A stretch of 54,364 nt of DNA, from NCBI GenBank assembly GCA_003130815.1, contig QFDA01000007.1, positions 1 through 54,364 of the forward strand, written 5' to 3'. The position numbers and the translations under genes are program-made. This document shows positions 1 through 8,269 of the stretch, piece by piece (the first letter of the stretch is position 1; every line of letters starts with the position of its first letter). The notes beneath the pieces are model-generated. The model saw only the letters and a program-made list of their open reading frames with translations. It was not told where the DNA came from and did no database searches. This stretch comes from Bacteroidetes bacterium SCGC AAA795-G10 (GTDB lineage: Bacteria > Bacteroidota > Bacteroidia > Flavobacteriales > Flavobacteriaceae).

Positions 1-65
1 CGGGACCCAAAATTGGTGAAACCTTCTCAAAAGAAATATTTTCGATTTTTTTAATTATATCTGGT
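1..65. repeat. Left chimera arm A (inverted copy of 1123-1187)
   Basis: This 65-bp stretch is the exact reverse complement of 1123-1187. Both arms encode the same stretch of ArgE (...PDIIKKIENIFSF...), once on the minus strand and once on the plus strand. The window begins exactly at the outer end of the arm, as expected if the assembler stopped at a repeated k-mer. I read it as an amplification chimera, not a genomic repeat. Confidence 0.9.
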
Positions 66-649
66 AATTTCATAAGTGGATTATCCTTATTGGGATGTGC
101 GGCATGACTGGGTGTTCCTTTAATTTCAATATCAAAAACTACCAATCCTTTCTCTGCAATTGCTAATTCCATTTTAGTTGGCTCTCCTATTATGGCAAAG
201 TCAATCTTAGGCAAGTAGGGTAATAAATAACGTAAACTTTTATCTCCTGCAGTTTCTTCTTCCGCAGAGGCTACAATTAATAGATTATATTTCAAGTTCG
301 GATTTTCGTAGAAATAATTAAAGCATGCCAAAAGAGAAACTAAAGCTCCACCTGCATCATTACTTCCTAGACCATATAATTTACCATCTAAGATTTCGGC
401 TCTAAAAGGATCTCTTGTATAGGCTTTATTCGGAAGAACTGTGTCGTGATGTGAATTAAGTAATAAAGTTGGTTTTTTTGGATCAAATGATTTATTTACA
501 GCCCACAAATTATTTTCTTTCCTCTGAAAAGGTATATTAGAATCTTGAAACCATTTCTCAAGGCGTTTTGCAGTTCCTGATTCATTTTTAGAGAAAGATT
601 CAATTTCAATCAAATCTTGTAATAGTTTTATTGCTATTTGATTCAACAT
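1..649 (-). CDS. argE: ArgE-type M20 deacylase, N-terminal part (3' truncated by window end)
   Basis: This M20 metallopeptidase-family fragment gives the first 216 residues of an acetylornithine deacetylase-like enzyme. In arginine synthesis such enzymes remove the N-acyl group. Some Bacteroidota use succinylated intermediates, so the substrate could be an N-acyl-citrulline. Motifs seen are LLLNSHHDTV (metal His and Asp), LYGLGSNDAGG (bridging Asp) and VASAEEE (Glu pair). The ATG at 649 overlaps the argB stop in TAATG, so the two are translationally coupled. The reading runs off the window at base 1. Its continuation is the plus-strand piece at 1188-1588. Joined across the 65-bp arm the two give an in-frame protein of about 349 residues, a normal ArgE length. 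Identification is secure; the opposed orientation is an artefact. Confidence 0.88.
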   Translation of the reverse strand, partial: MLNQIAIKLLQDLIEIESFSKNESGTAKRLEKWFQDSNIPFQRKENNLWAVNKSFDPKKPTLLLNSHHDTVLPNKAYTRDPFRAEILDGKLYGLGSNDAGGALVSLLACFNYFYENPNLKYNLLIVASAEEETAGDKSLRYLLPYLPKIDFAIIGEPTKMELAIAEKGLVVFDIEIKGTPSHAAHPNKDNPLMKLPDIIKKIENISFEKVSPILGP

Positions 650-1128
650 TACTTTTTAATTTTAGTAAATTGATTTTTTTGTGAAAAAATACTTGAGTTT
701 CCAATACGAATTTCTTGAACACCCTTTTCTAAAGATTCGAAACAATTATGCAATTTAGGCATCATACCTTGGGATATAGTTTCTGTGTTTTTTAGTTCAT
801 GATATTTTTTCGTATCAATAAAAGGTATAACCGAGTTTTCATCATTAATATCTTCTAGAACCCCCATTTTCTCAAAGCAATATGTTAGTATAACTTTAAA
901 ATTTTTAGATAAAGCAGATGCAATTGAAGCAGCAATTGTATCGGCATTTGTATTTAGAAGCTGTCCTTTTCTGTCGTGGGTAACTGAACAACAAACAGGA
1001 ACAATATTTTGTTTAATTAGCCCTATAAAAAATGGAATATTTATTTCAGTTAAATCGCCGACAAAACCAAAATCAATATCCTTTACGGGCCTTTTTATCG
1101 CAGAGTAAGCATTTCCGTCTGCACCAGA
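649..1128 (-). CDS. argB: Acetylglutamate kinase, C-terminal part (5' cut by chimera junction)
   Basis: This is the C-terminal part (about 159 residues) of the amino-acid-kinase-fold enzyme that phosphorylates N-acetylglutamate in arginine synthesis. The motif SGADGNAYSAIKRP and the following VGDLTEIN, then LNTNADTIAASIA, match ArgB and cover the nucleotide and substrate sites. The N-terminal half is absent. Upstream of about 1128 the minus-strand frame continues as MSVNFTGPKIGETF..., which is only the antisense of argE and is not ArgB. The true gene is broken at the inverted junction. The stop at 649-651 overlaps the argE start. Gene order argB-argE-argH is what remains of the arginine operon. 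Confidence 0.85.
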   Translation of the reverse strand, partial: SGADGNAYSAIKRPVKDIDFGFVGDLTEINIPFFIGLIKQNIVPVCCSVTHDRKGQLLNTNADTIAASIASALSKNFKVILTYCFEKMGVLEDINDENSVIPFIDTKKYHELKNTETISQGMMPKLHNCFESLEKGVQEIRIGNSSIFSQKNQFTKIKK

Positions 1129-1187
1129 TATAATTAAAAAAATCGAAAATATTTCTTTTGAGAAGGTTTCACCAATTTTGGGTCCCG
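1123..1187. repeat. Left chimera arm B and junction
   Basis: This is the partner of bases 1-65. Immediately left of 1123 the DNA is antisense argB; to the right it is sense argE. The argB sequence and the argE sequence share about six bases (ACCAGA on the plus strand) at the crossover. Such microhomology is typical of strand-switching during displacement amplification. Confidence 0.88.
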
Positions 1188-1588
1188 TAAAATTAACACT
1201 CACACAAATTAATGCTGGTAGTCAGCATAATGTAGTTCCATCTGAAGTAAAATTGGTGCTTGACGTCAGGGTAAATGAATGCTATCAAAATCATGAGATT
1301 AATGAAATGATACAAAAAGCTTTGCCTTGTAATGTAAAAGCAAGATCACTTCACCTAAAAAGTTCTTCTATAAGTATTGATCATCCAATTGTAAAAGCTG
1401 GAGAAAAGTTAGGAAGAAAAACATATGGTTCCCCTACCCTGTCAGATCAAGCATCATTGAGCTGCCCCTCTTTAAAACTTGGTCCTGGAGATTCTACTCG
1501 CTCTCATTCTTCTGATGAATTTATTTATGTCAAAGAAATTGAGGAAGGTATTTCAATTTATATCAATCTACTAAAACAAATAATTTAA
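1188..1588 (+). CDS. argE: ArgE-type M20 deacylase, C-terminal part
   Basis: This is the C-terminal third of the ArgE begun on the minus strand at 649-1. It starts inside the dimerisation domain (QINAGSQHNVVPSEVKLVLDVRVN) and ends with the final metal-ligand segment (LGPGDSTRSHSSDEFIYVKEIEEGI). The plus-strand frame is open through arm B, so the real gene is continuous here. A start called at the Met near 1178 would be internal and false. The stop at 1586-1588 lies one base before the argH ATG, so the genes are in one operon. Confidence 0.87.
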
Positions 1589-1589
1589 T

Positions 1590-2873
1590 ATGAAACTTTG
1601 GCAAAAAAAAGGAAATAACTTAAACGAAAAAGTAGACTCTTTCACTGTAGGAAAGGATCGAGAATATGATATGATCCTTGCAGAATTTGATTGTGAAGCT
1701 TCAATAGCTCATGTTAAAATGCTTGGGAGAGTAGGATTAATAAATAACGATGAGGTTAAAAAACTATGCTTGGTCTTAGATGAAATTAAAAAAGAAATAA
1801 AAAATAAAACTTTTAAAATTGAAAAAGAATTTGAAGATGTACATTCAAAAATAGAATATTTTTTAACAAAAAGACTTGGAGAAATTGGGAAAAAAGTTCA
1901 TACTGCAAGATCAAGAAATGATCAGGTATTAGTTGCTATGCATCTTTATGTTAAAAAAGAATTAAGTGAAATTAAAACCAAAATAATTAAGCTTTTTGAT
2001 CTACTTCTATCATTAGCAGAAAAATATCAAGATAACCTACTTCCCGGTTATACTCATCTCCAAGTTGCAATGCCATCATCTTTTGGTTTATGGTTTTCTG
2101 CGTATGCTGAATGTCTAATAGATGATCTTTACTTTTGGCAAAGTGCATATAAAATTACAGATCAAAACCCACTTGGAAGTGCAGCAGGTTACGGAAGTTC
2201 GTTTCCAATAGATCGAGATTTAACTACTAAAATATTAGGGTTTTCAAAGCTTAAGATTAATTCTATTGCTGCACAGATGAGTAGAGGAAAGCTCGAAAAA
2301 AGTGTTGCAATTTCTTTATCAGCTTTCGGGGATACTCTTTCAAAATTTTGCATGGATATATGTCTTTATATGGGACAAGATTATGATTTTGTTTCATTTC
2401 CTGATGAATTGACTACTGGTTCGAGCATTATGCCTCACAAAAAAAATCCAGATTTGTTTGAATTAGTAAGGGCAAAATTTAATATGATTAAAGGATTACC
2501 AAATCAGCTAACTCTCTTAACCTCAAATCTTCCTAGCGGCTACCACAGAGATTTTCAGCAAGCTAAAGGTGCAATAATTGAATCTATTAACGAAACTAAA
2601 GCTTGTTTGGAAATTCTACTTTTAAGTTTACCCAAAATCAAGGTCTCAAATAATATTATCGATCAAAAGAAATATGATCATCTTTTCACGGTTGAATCGC
2701 TAAACAAAGAAGTTTTAAAAGGAAAGACATTTAGGGATGCCTATAGAGACTTAGCAAATGTTATAGAAAAAGGAAAGTTTAAACCTGATCGAAAAGTAAA
2801 ACACAAACATATTGGAAGCTTGGGTAATTTAGCAATAGATAAATTAAAAGAAAAAATTAAGCCTTTTTTATAA
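1590..2873 (+). CDS. argH: Argininosuccinate lyase
   Basis: The cytosolic lyase splits argininosuccinate into arginine and fumarate, the last step of arginine synthesis. At 427 residues it is complete and has the short C-terminus usual in flavobacteria. Seen are HTARSRNDQ near residue 104, the YTHLQ/A motif (PGYTHLQVAMPSSFG) with its catalytic His, and the fumarase/lyase superfamily signature GSSIMPHKKNPD near residue 280, carrying the catalytic Ser loop. It begins one base after the argE stop. The arginine operon ends here, and lpdA converges from the other strand 50 bp away. No strong terminator hairpin was seen in that gap. Confidence 0.97.
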   Translation: MKLWQKKGNNLNEKVDSFTVGKDREYDMILAEFDCEASIAHVKMLGRVGLINNDEVKKLCLVLDEIKKEIKNKTFKIEKEFEDVHSKIEYFLTKRLGEIGKKVHTARSRNDQVLVAMHLYVKKELSEIKTKIIKLFDLLLSLAEKYQDNLLPGYTHLQVAMPSSFGLWFSAYAECLIDDLYFWQSAYKITDQNPLGSAAGYGSSFPIDRDLTTKILGFSKLKINSIAAQMSRGKLEKSVAISLSAFGDTLSKFCMDICLYMGQDYDFVSFPDELTTGSSIMPHKKNPDLFELVRAKFNMIKGLPNQLTLLTSNLPSGYHRDFQQAKGAIIESINETKACLEILLLSLPKIKVSNNIIDQKKYDHLFTVESLNKEVLKGKTFRDAYRDLANVIEKGKFKPDRKVKHKHIGSLGNLAIDKLKEKIKPFL

Positions 2874-2923
2874 TAAAAGTCTTTACAATTTAATTTATCT
2901 CAATATGTTCAATATAATTAATA

Positions 2924-4324
2924 TTATATATGAAGAGGACGATTTTCTGAAGCTGCAAGAGCGGCTTCTTTTATGGCCTCAGCGTATGTGGGATGTGAGT
3001 GGCTCATACGTGCAATGTCCTCGGCAGAAGCGCGAAACTCCATTGCTGTGACAGCTTCTGCTATTAGATCGGCTGCTCTTGCTCCTATCATATGTACTCC
3101 CAAAACTTCATCTGTTGCTGAATCAGCTAAAATTTTAACAAATCCATCTGTATCCATGCTTGCTCTTGCTCGACCTAAAGCACGCATTGGAAACTGTCCA
3201 GATTTATACGATTTCCCCTCACTTTTAAGCTGCTCCTCAGTTTTACCTACCGAAGCAACTTCAGGCCAAGTATATATAACATTTGGAATTAAATTATAAT
3301 CTATATGCGGCTTCTGTCCTGCGATAAACTCTGCAACCATTACCCCTTCCTCTTCAGCTTTATGCGCTAACATTGCACCTCTGACTACATCGCCAATCGC
3401 ATAAATATTTGAGTTAGCTGTTTGTAAATATTGATTAACTTCAACACGACCCAATTTATCAACTTTCACTCCCGCCGCTTCGATATTTAGTAAGTCAGTG
3501 TTGGGTTTTCTACCTACTGAAACTAAACAATAATCACCTGTAAAATTTATACTTTCACCTGTTTTGTTTAATGCCGTAATGATTACTTCTTTATTTTTTC
3601 TTTCAACTTTTTTAACTTCATGAGACAAATAAAATTTGACCCCTTGTTTTTTCATAACTTTCATTAGCTCTCTTGATAAAGATGCATCCATTACAGGAGT
3701 AATTCTATCAGCATACTCAATGACAGATATTTCGGCACCTAACCTTCGGTAAACTTGTCCCAATTCTAAACCTATTACCCCACCACCAATAACTACTATA
3801 TGTTTGGGAATTTCTTTTAACTTTAATGCCTCAGTTGAAGTAATTATTCTTTCTTTGTCAACTTTGATAAAAGGCAAATTACTAGGTTTAGAACCAGTTG
3901 CAATAATTATGTTTTTAGCTTCAATTGTTTGTTCCTTATCTGACGAGATTTTAATGTGATTTGAATCTATAAAACTGCCAATACCGTGATATACGCTAAT
4001 ATTATTTTTTTCCATCAAATAATTAATTCCCTTAGTAGTTTGATTTACCACCTCAGTTTTACGATCAATCATTTGTTTAAAGTTTACTTTTATTTTACCA
4101 CCAAATTCAATTCCATGCTCTGAAAAGTGTTTAATTGCATCCTCATAATGATGGGAAGAATCTAATAAAGATTTAGATGGAATACACCCTACATTTAGGC
4201 AAGTCCCACCAAGGGTATCATATTTTTCAACTAACGCAGTTTTCATGCCTAGCTGGGCACTACGTATAGCCGCTACGTATCCGCCAGGACCGGAGCCTAT
4301 AATTGCAACATCAAAATTATTCAT
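2924..4324 (-). CDS. lpdA: Dihydrolipoyl dehydrogenase (E3)
   Basis: This FAD flavoprotein reoxidises dihydrolipoamide in the 2-oxoacid dehydrogenase and glycine-cleavage complexes, passing electrons to NAD. Seen are the FAD Rossmann motif (IIGSGPGGYVAA), the redox disulfide GGTCLNVGCIPSK, the NAD Rossmann motif (VVIGGGVIGLE), the second FAD motif (IYAIGDVV) and the C-terminal His-Glu segment HSHPTYAEAIKEA. An ATG twelve bases upstream (4336) would add four residues. I prefer 4324 because a TTG-20-TATTTTTG promoter at 4375-4345 puts transcription start almost on top of 4336. The protein is full length (466 or 470 residues). It is monocistronic here and convergent with argH. Confidence 0.96.
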   Translation of the reverse strand: MNNFDVAIIGSGPGGYVAAIRSAQLGMKTALVEKYDTLGGTCLNVGCIPSKSLLDSSHHYEDAIKHFSEHGIEFGGKIKVNFKQMIDRKTEVVNQTTKGINYLMEKNNISVYHGIGSFIDSNHIKISSDKEQTIEAKNIIIATGSKPSNLPFIKVDKERIITSTEALKLKEIPKHIVVIGGGVIGLELGQVYRRLGAEISVIEYADRITPVMDASLSRELMKVMKKQGVKFYLSHEVKKVERKNKEVIITALNKTGESINFTGDYCLVSVGRKPNTDLLNIEAAGVKVDKLGRVEVNQYLQTANSNIYAIGDVVRGAMLAHKAEEEGVMVAEFIAGQKPHIDYNLIPNVIYTWPEVASVGKTEEQLKSEGKSYKSGQFPMRALGRARASMDTDGFVKILADSATDEVLGVHMIGARAADLIAEAVTAMEFRASAEDIARMSHSHPTYAEAIKEAALAASENRPLHI

Positions 4325-4344
4325 ATTTAAATTCAATTTACAAT

Positions 4345-4375
4345 CAAAAATACAAATGTTTACAACCTACTTCAA
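4345..4375 (-). promoter_or_regulatory. Bacteroidota-type promoter of lpdA
   Basis: On the minus strand there is a TTG at 4375-4373, a 20-base spacer, and TATTTTTG (4352-4345), which matches the Bacteroidota -7 consensus TAnnTTTG. The start of transcription would fall near 4340. The leader would be very short, which favours translation from the second ATG at 4324. Confidence 0.55.
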
Positions 4376-4437
4376 TTCTTTAACCAATTTTTAGTTGAAA
4401 TTGTTATAACTTGTACTAAAACTTAATTGAATCCCAT

Positions 4438-5865
4438 TTGAAAAAAAATGATCTTTCATTAGGACTTGCAATAATTCCTATAATCTTTCTAGTTTTTCTA
4501 CTTTCAATCAATGTCTTTATATATGGAGATAATGCTTTAAATGGTTCGAACCAATTTATATTATTGATAGGAGGAGTTGTAGCTGCAATAATCGGCTTTT
4601 ATAAAAAAATTCCCTACAAAATAATGATAACAAAAATAGCCGAAAACCTTCAGTCGGTTACAGGAGCTATATTAATTTTACTTTTTGTTGGTGCACTTGC
4701 AGGTTCATGGCTAATAAGTGGTATAATACCAGCAATGATTTACTTTGGTCTAAAAATGTTACATCCAACAATTTTTTTACCAGCAAGTGTTATCATTTGT
4801 GCGCTAATCTCTTTAGCAACTGGAAGCAGTTGGACAACTTCTGCAACAGTAGGAATAGCACTAGTTGGAATAGGAACTGTTTTGGAAATTCCATCAGGAA
4901 TGATAGCAGGTGCTGTAATATCAGGCGCTTATTTTGGGGATAAACTTTCTCCATTATCAGATACTACTAACTTAGCTCCTGCAATGGCTGGTGGGGAATT
5001 ATTTAAGCATATCAGATATATGACTTTTACAACAATACCAAGTATTTTAATAACGTTATTTGTTTTTCTTATTATAAGCTTTACGTTGAACACGTCTGGA
5101 AATACTGAAATAAATGAACTACTATTAGCTATAGAAGAAAAGTTTACTATTAATATGTGGCTATTCTTAGTCCCAGTTAGTGTAATAGTTCTAATTGTAA
5201 AAAAAACACCTCCTCTTATTGCATTACTAATTGGAACTCTAATGGGAGCTTTATTTGCTTTACTTTTTCAGTCACAAATACTATTAGAAATTACTGGTTC
5301 TGACGTTTTGAACGGATCTGTAGCCTATCAAGCAATAATGAATGCAATAACTGTTTCAACCGAAATAGTTACTTCTAATATTTTATTAAATGATTTATTT
5401 GTGTCAGGTGGAATGAAAGGCATGTTGGGTACTATTTGGCTAATTATATGTGCAATGGTGTTTGGTGGAATAATGGATGCTGTTGGAGCTCTTAGTAGAA
5501 TAAGTTTATCCCTTTTAAATTGGGCTGAAAATACTTTTCAACTATTTGCGAGTACTGTTGCCTCTTGTTTGGCTGTCAATTTAACTGCCTCAGATCAATA
5601 CTTATCGATAGTAATTCCTGGTAAAATGTTCAAAAAAGCATTTGAAGAAAGAAAGTTAGCTCCTGAAAACTTGAGCCGTACTATGGAAGATTCAGGAACG
5701 GTCACCTCGGTATTAATACCGTGGAATACTTGTGGTGCTTATCAATCCGGAGTCTTAAATGTTGGAGTAGGAGATTATTTTATCTTTGCTATTTTTAATT
5801 GGCTTAGTCCATTTATGACATTGCTTTATGCTGCTTTAAATATTAAAATTTTAAAAAAAAGCTAG
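4438..5865 (+). CDS. nhaC: NhaC-family Na+/H+ antiporter
   Basis: This polytopic inner-membrane protein of 475 residues belongs to the NhaC/ArsB-like ion transporter group. It is expected to export Na+ in exchange for protons. About eleven or twelve hydrophobic segments are visible. Characteristic stretches are LATGSSWTTSATVG and the family signature ISGAYFGDKLSPLSDTTNLA, repeated in spirit by MEDSGTVTSVLIPWNTCGAYQSGVL in the second half. The start is TTG at 4438; no in-frame ATG lies nearby and the first membrane segment begins ten residues later. It is divergent from lpdA and unlinked to katG. Sodium export fits a marine organism. Confidence 0.93.
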   Translation: MKKNDLSLGLAIIPIIFLVFLLSINVFIYGDNALNGSNQFILLIGGVVAAIIGFYKKIPYKIMITKIAENLQSVTGAILILLFVGALAGSWLISGIIPAMIYFGLKMLHPTIFLPASVIICALISLATGSSWTTSATVGIALVGIGTVLEIPSGMIAGAVISGAYFGDKLSPLSDTTNLAPAMAGGELFKHIRYMTFTTIPSILITLFVFLIISFTLNTSGNTEINELLLAIEEKFTINMWLFLVPVSVIVLIVKKTPPLIALLIGTLMGALFALLFQSQILLEITGSDVLNGSVAYQAIMNAITVSTEIVTSNILLNDLFVSGGMKGMLGTIWLIICAMVFGGIMDAVGALSRISLSLLNWAENTFQLFASTVASCLAVNLTASDQYLSIVIPGKMFKKAFEERKLAPENLSRTMEDSGTVTSVLIPWNTCGAYQSGVLNVGVGDYFIFAIFNWLSPFMTLLYAALNIKILKKS

Positions 5866-5993
5866 TTTAAAAATCTGCTATTTACAAAAACTACATCTAT
5901 AGGAAAAACTTATTAATACATAAGTAATTTTACAAGTAAAAATTTTAGAAACTTGGTTGAGGTTTATTAAATTTATTAAAAATTTAAACTATT

Positions 5994-8117
5994 ATGAGCG
6001 AAACCAAATGCCCATTCCATGGGTCAACAACAACTCCGAATCTTGGGACACAAAACAAAGACTGGTGGCCAAATCAATTAAACCTAGATATTCTCAGACA
6101 ACATGGGGACAAAAGTAACCCAATACCAGAGTTAGATTACAAAAAGGAAGTTATAAAACTCGATCTTGACGCTGTTAAAGATGATATTAAAACAATGCTT
6201 AAGGATTCTAAGGATTGGTGGCCTGCTGATTATGGCCATTATGGGCCCTTTTTTATTCGTATGACATGGCATGCAGCTGGAACATACAGGACAGGTGATG
6301 GACGTGGTGGGGCAGCAACAGGTGCGCAAAGATTTGCTCCATTAAATTCATGGCCCGATAACGGTAATTTGGATAAAGCTAGACGCTTACTTTGGCCAAT
6401 AAAGGAGAAATACGGAAATAAATTGTCTTGGGCTGATTTGCTTGTACTTGTTGGAAATGTTGCTATAGAAGATATGGGAGGACCAAACCATGGGACAGTT
6501 ATGGGTAGAGAAGATATTTGGCAAACAGAAAAAGATATTTATTGGGGTGCAGAAGATACATGGTTAGGAGATAAGCGTTATGGAGATACACGCCAATCAC
6601 TTGAAAATCCTTTGGCTGCCGTGCAAATGGGCTTAATTTATGTAAACCCTGAAGGACCTAATGGAATTCCGGATCCAGCATTATCTGCTCAAGATGTAAG
6701 AGAAACTTTTAAGCGTATGGCGATGAATGATGAAGAAACTGTCGCTCTAACTGCTGGAGGTCATACTTTCGGAAAGGCACATGGAGCAGGTGATGAAGCA
6801 CTTGTTGAAGCTGAACCTGAGGGTTCTCCTATAGAAATGATGGGCTTAGGTTGGAAAAACAAACATGCATCTGGAATAGGTGTTGACACAATTACGAGTG
6901 GTATTGAAGGTCCGTGGACAACAAATCCAATAAAATGGGATATGGGATATCTCGAACTACTTTTCAAATATGAATGGGAATGTAAAAAAAGCCCTGCTGG
7001 AGCATGGCAATGGCATCCCATCAACTGCGCAGAAAAAGACATGGTTCCTCAGGTTGATGGAAGTGACATAAAAGTCTTACCAATGATGACAACGGCAGAT
7101 ATGTCATTAAAAGTCGACCCCAAATATAGAATGATTTGTGAAAGATTTTTGGAGAAGCCTGAGGAGTTTGGCGAAACGTTTGCCCGTGCCTGGTTCAAAT
7201 TATTACATCGTGATATGGGACCAAAAAGCAATTATGTAAGTGGCGATTATAAAGATGTTGAATATATTTGGCAAGATCCTACACCTCCAGGTAAGATACT
7301 TACCTCTAAGGAAGAAGATATCATTAGAAAAACATTATCTGATTCAGGTTTAAGTGTTCAGGAGATGGTAAATACAGCCCTTTCAAGTGCTATAACTTTT
7401 CGAGGTTCAGACAATCGAGGTGGAGCAAATGGATCAAGAATTCGTTTAGAACCGCAAAAAAATTGGGATGTCAATAAACCACATGAACTTGAGAAAGTAC
7501 TTAATGTCTATGAAAAAATAGCTGACAAATACAATGCTAGTATTGCAGACGTAATTGTTATTGGTGGTGCGGTTGGTATTGAAAAAGCTTGTGGGCACAA
7601 AGTTAATGTGACTACTGGTAGAGGTGACGCTACTCAAGAAAATACAGATATAGAGTCTTTTAATCTTCTTAAACCAAAAGCTTGTGGTCTAAGGAATTAC
7701 TCTGAAAAAGAATTCTCTGTAAGCCCGGAAGAAATTTTTCTTGATAAAGCTCAACTTTTAGGACTCACGCCAGCAGAAATGACAGTTTTAACTGGAGGCT
7801 TACGTGCGATGGGGATTTCATTTACGGGAGACGGTGTATGGACTGATGGTAAACTGAATAACACTTGGTTCAAAATACTTCTTTCAATGGACGTTGAGTG
7901 GAGTGCGACTGACTACAACAGTTATGAAGCAAAAGATAGAAAAACAGGTGAAATAGTTAGAACAGCTTCAAGAACAGATCTTGTTTTCGGCTCAAATTCT
8001 GAACTTCGTGCTATAGCTGAAGTTTACGCGCAAAATGATAATAATGAAAAATTTATAGTTGACTTCATAAAAGCATGGAATAAAATCATGAATGCTGACC
8101 GCTTTGATTTATGCTAA
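5994..8117 (+). CDS. katG: Bifunctional catalase-peroxidase
   Basis: This haem enzyme removes hydrogen peroxide. It has 707 residues, slightly short for the family but complete with both peroxidase-like domains. The distal site is intact ([11 protein letters not shown]: Arg89, Trp92, His93). So are the partners of the Met-Tyr-Trp cross-link needed for catalase activity (Tyr216 in GLIYVNPEG, Met242 in RMAMNDEE) and the proximal haem His257 in [12 protein letters not shown]. The second domain keeps the fold but lacks haem ligands, as in all KatG. There is no signal peptide, so it is cytosolic. The gene stands alone, with a hairpin terminator right after it. Confidence 0.98.
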   Translation: MSETKCPFHGSTTTPNLGTQNKDWWPNQLNLDILRQHGDKSNPIPELDYKKEVIKLDLDAVKDDIKTMLKDSKDWWPADYGHYGPFFIRMTWHAAGTYRTGDGRGGAATGAQRFAPLNSWPDNGNLDKARRLLWPIKEKYGNKLSWADLLVLVGNVAIEDMGGPNHGTVMGREDIWQTEKDIYWGAEDTWLGDKRYGDTRQSLENPLAAVQMGLIYVNPEGPNGIPDPALSAQDVRETFKRMAMNDEETVALTAGGHTFGKAHGAGDEALVEAEPEGSPIEMMGLGWKNKHASGIGVDTITSGIEGPWTTNPIKWDMGYLELLFKYEWECKKSPAGAWQWHPINCAEKDMVPQVDGSDIKVLPMMTTADMSLKVDPKYRMICERFLEKPEEFGETFARAWFKLLHRDMGPKSNYVSGDYKDVEYIWQDPTPPGKILTSKEEDIIRKTLSDSGLSVQEMVNTALSSAITFRGSDNRGGANGSRIRLEPQKNWDVNKPHELEKVLNVYEKIADKYNASIADVIVIGGAVGIEKACGHKVNVTTGRGDATQENTDIESFNLLKPKACGLRNYSEKEFSVSPEEIFLDKAQLLGLTPAEMTVLTGGLRAMGISFTGDGVWTDGKLNNTWFKILLSMDVEWSATDYNSYEAKDRKTGEIVRTASRTDLVFGSNSELRAIAEVYAQNDNNEKFIVDFIKAWNKIMNADRFDLC

Positions 8118-8131
8118 TCACTAACATTTAC

Positions 8132-8166
8132 TAAATAAAACCTGGTTTTGACCGGGTTTTATTTTA
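8132..8166 (+). terminator. Intrinsic terminator after katG
   Basis: The hairpin has a stem ATAAAACCTGG paired to CCGGGTTTTAT (one G-T wobble) and a 6-base loop, and is followed by TTTTAT. It lies 15 bases after the katG stop. Confidence 0.85.
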
Positions 8167-8269
8167 TATAAATATTAATGTCTTGATTTTTGGTATTTCA
8201 GATTTTGCAATGATTTTTAATTCAACATTTTGCAATTGAATTTGTATTTTTGAATTACAAATTAAATTA

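Noticed and set aside
1129-1203. N-terminal extension MSVNFTGPKIGETF... of the minus-strand argB frame
   Set aside because: It is only the antisense of argE produced by the inverted junction; real ArgB proteins do not contain it.
2973-3299. 108-residue frame opposite lpdA, and similar long antisense frames in katG, res, mod and ftsK
   Set aside because: They mirror strong conserved genes on the other strand and show no independent protein features.
8229-8252. Full -33/-7 promoter for ftsK
   Set aside because: TATTTTTG is present, but the TTTG in front is only 12 bases away and no TTG lies at 17-23 bases.
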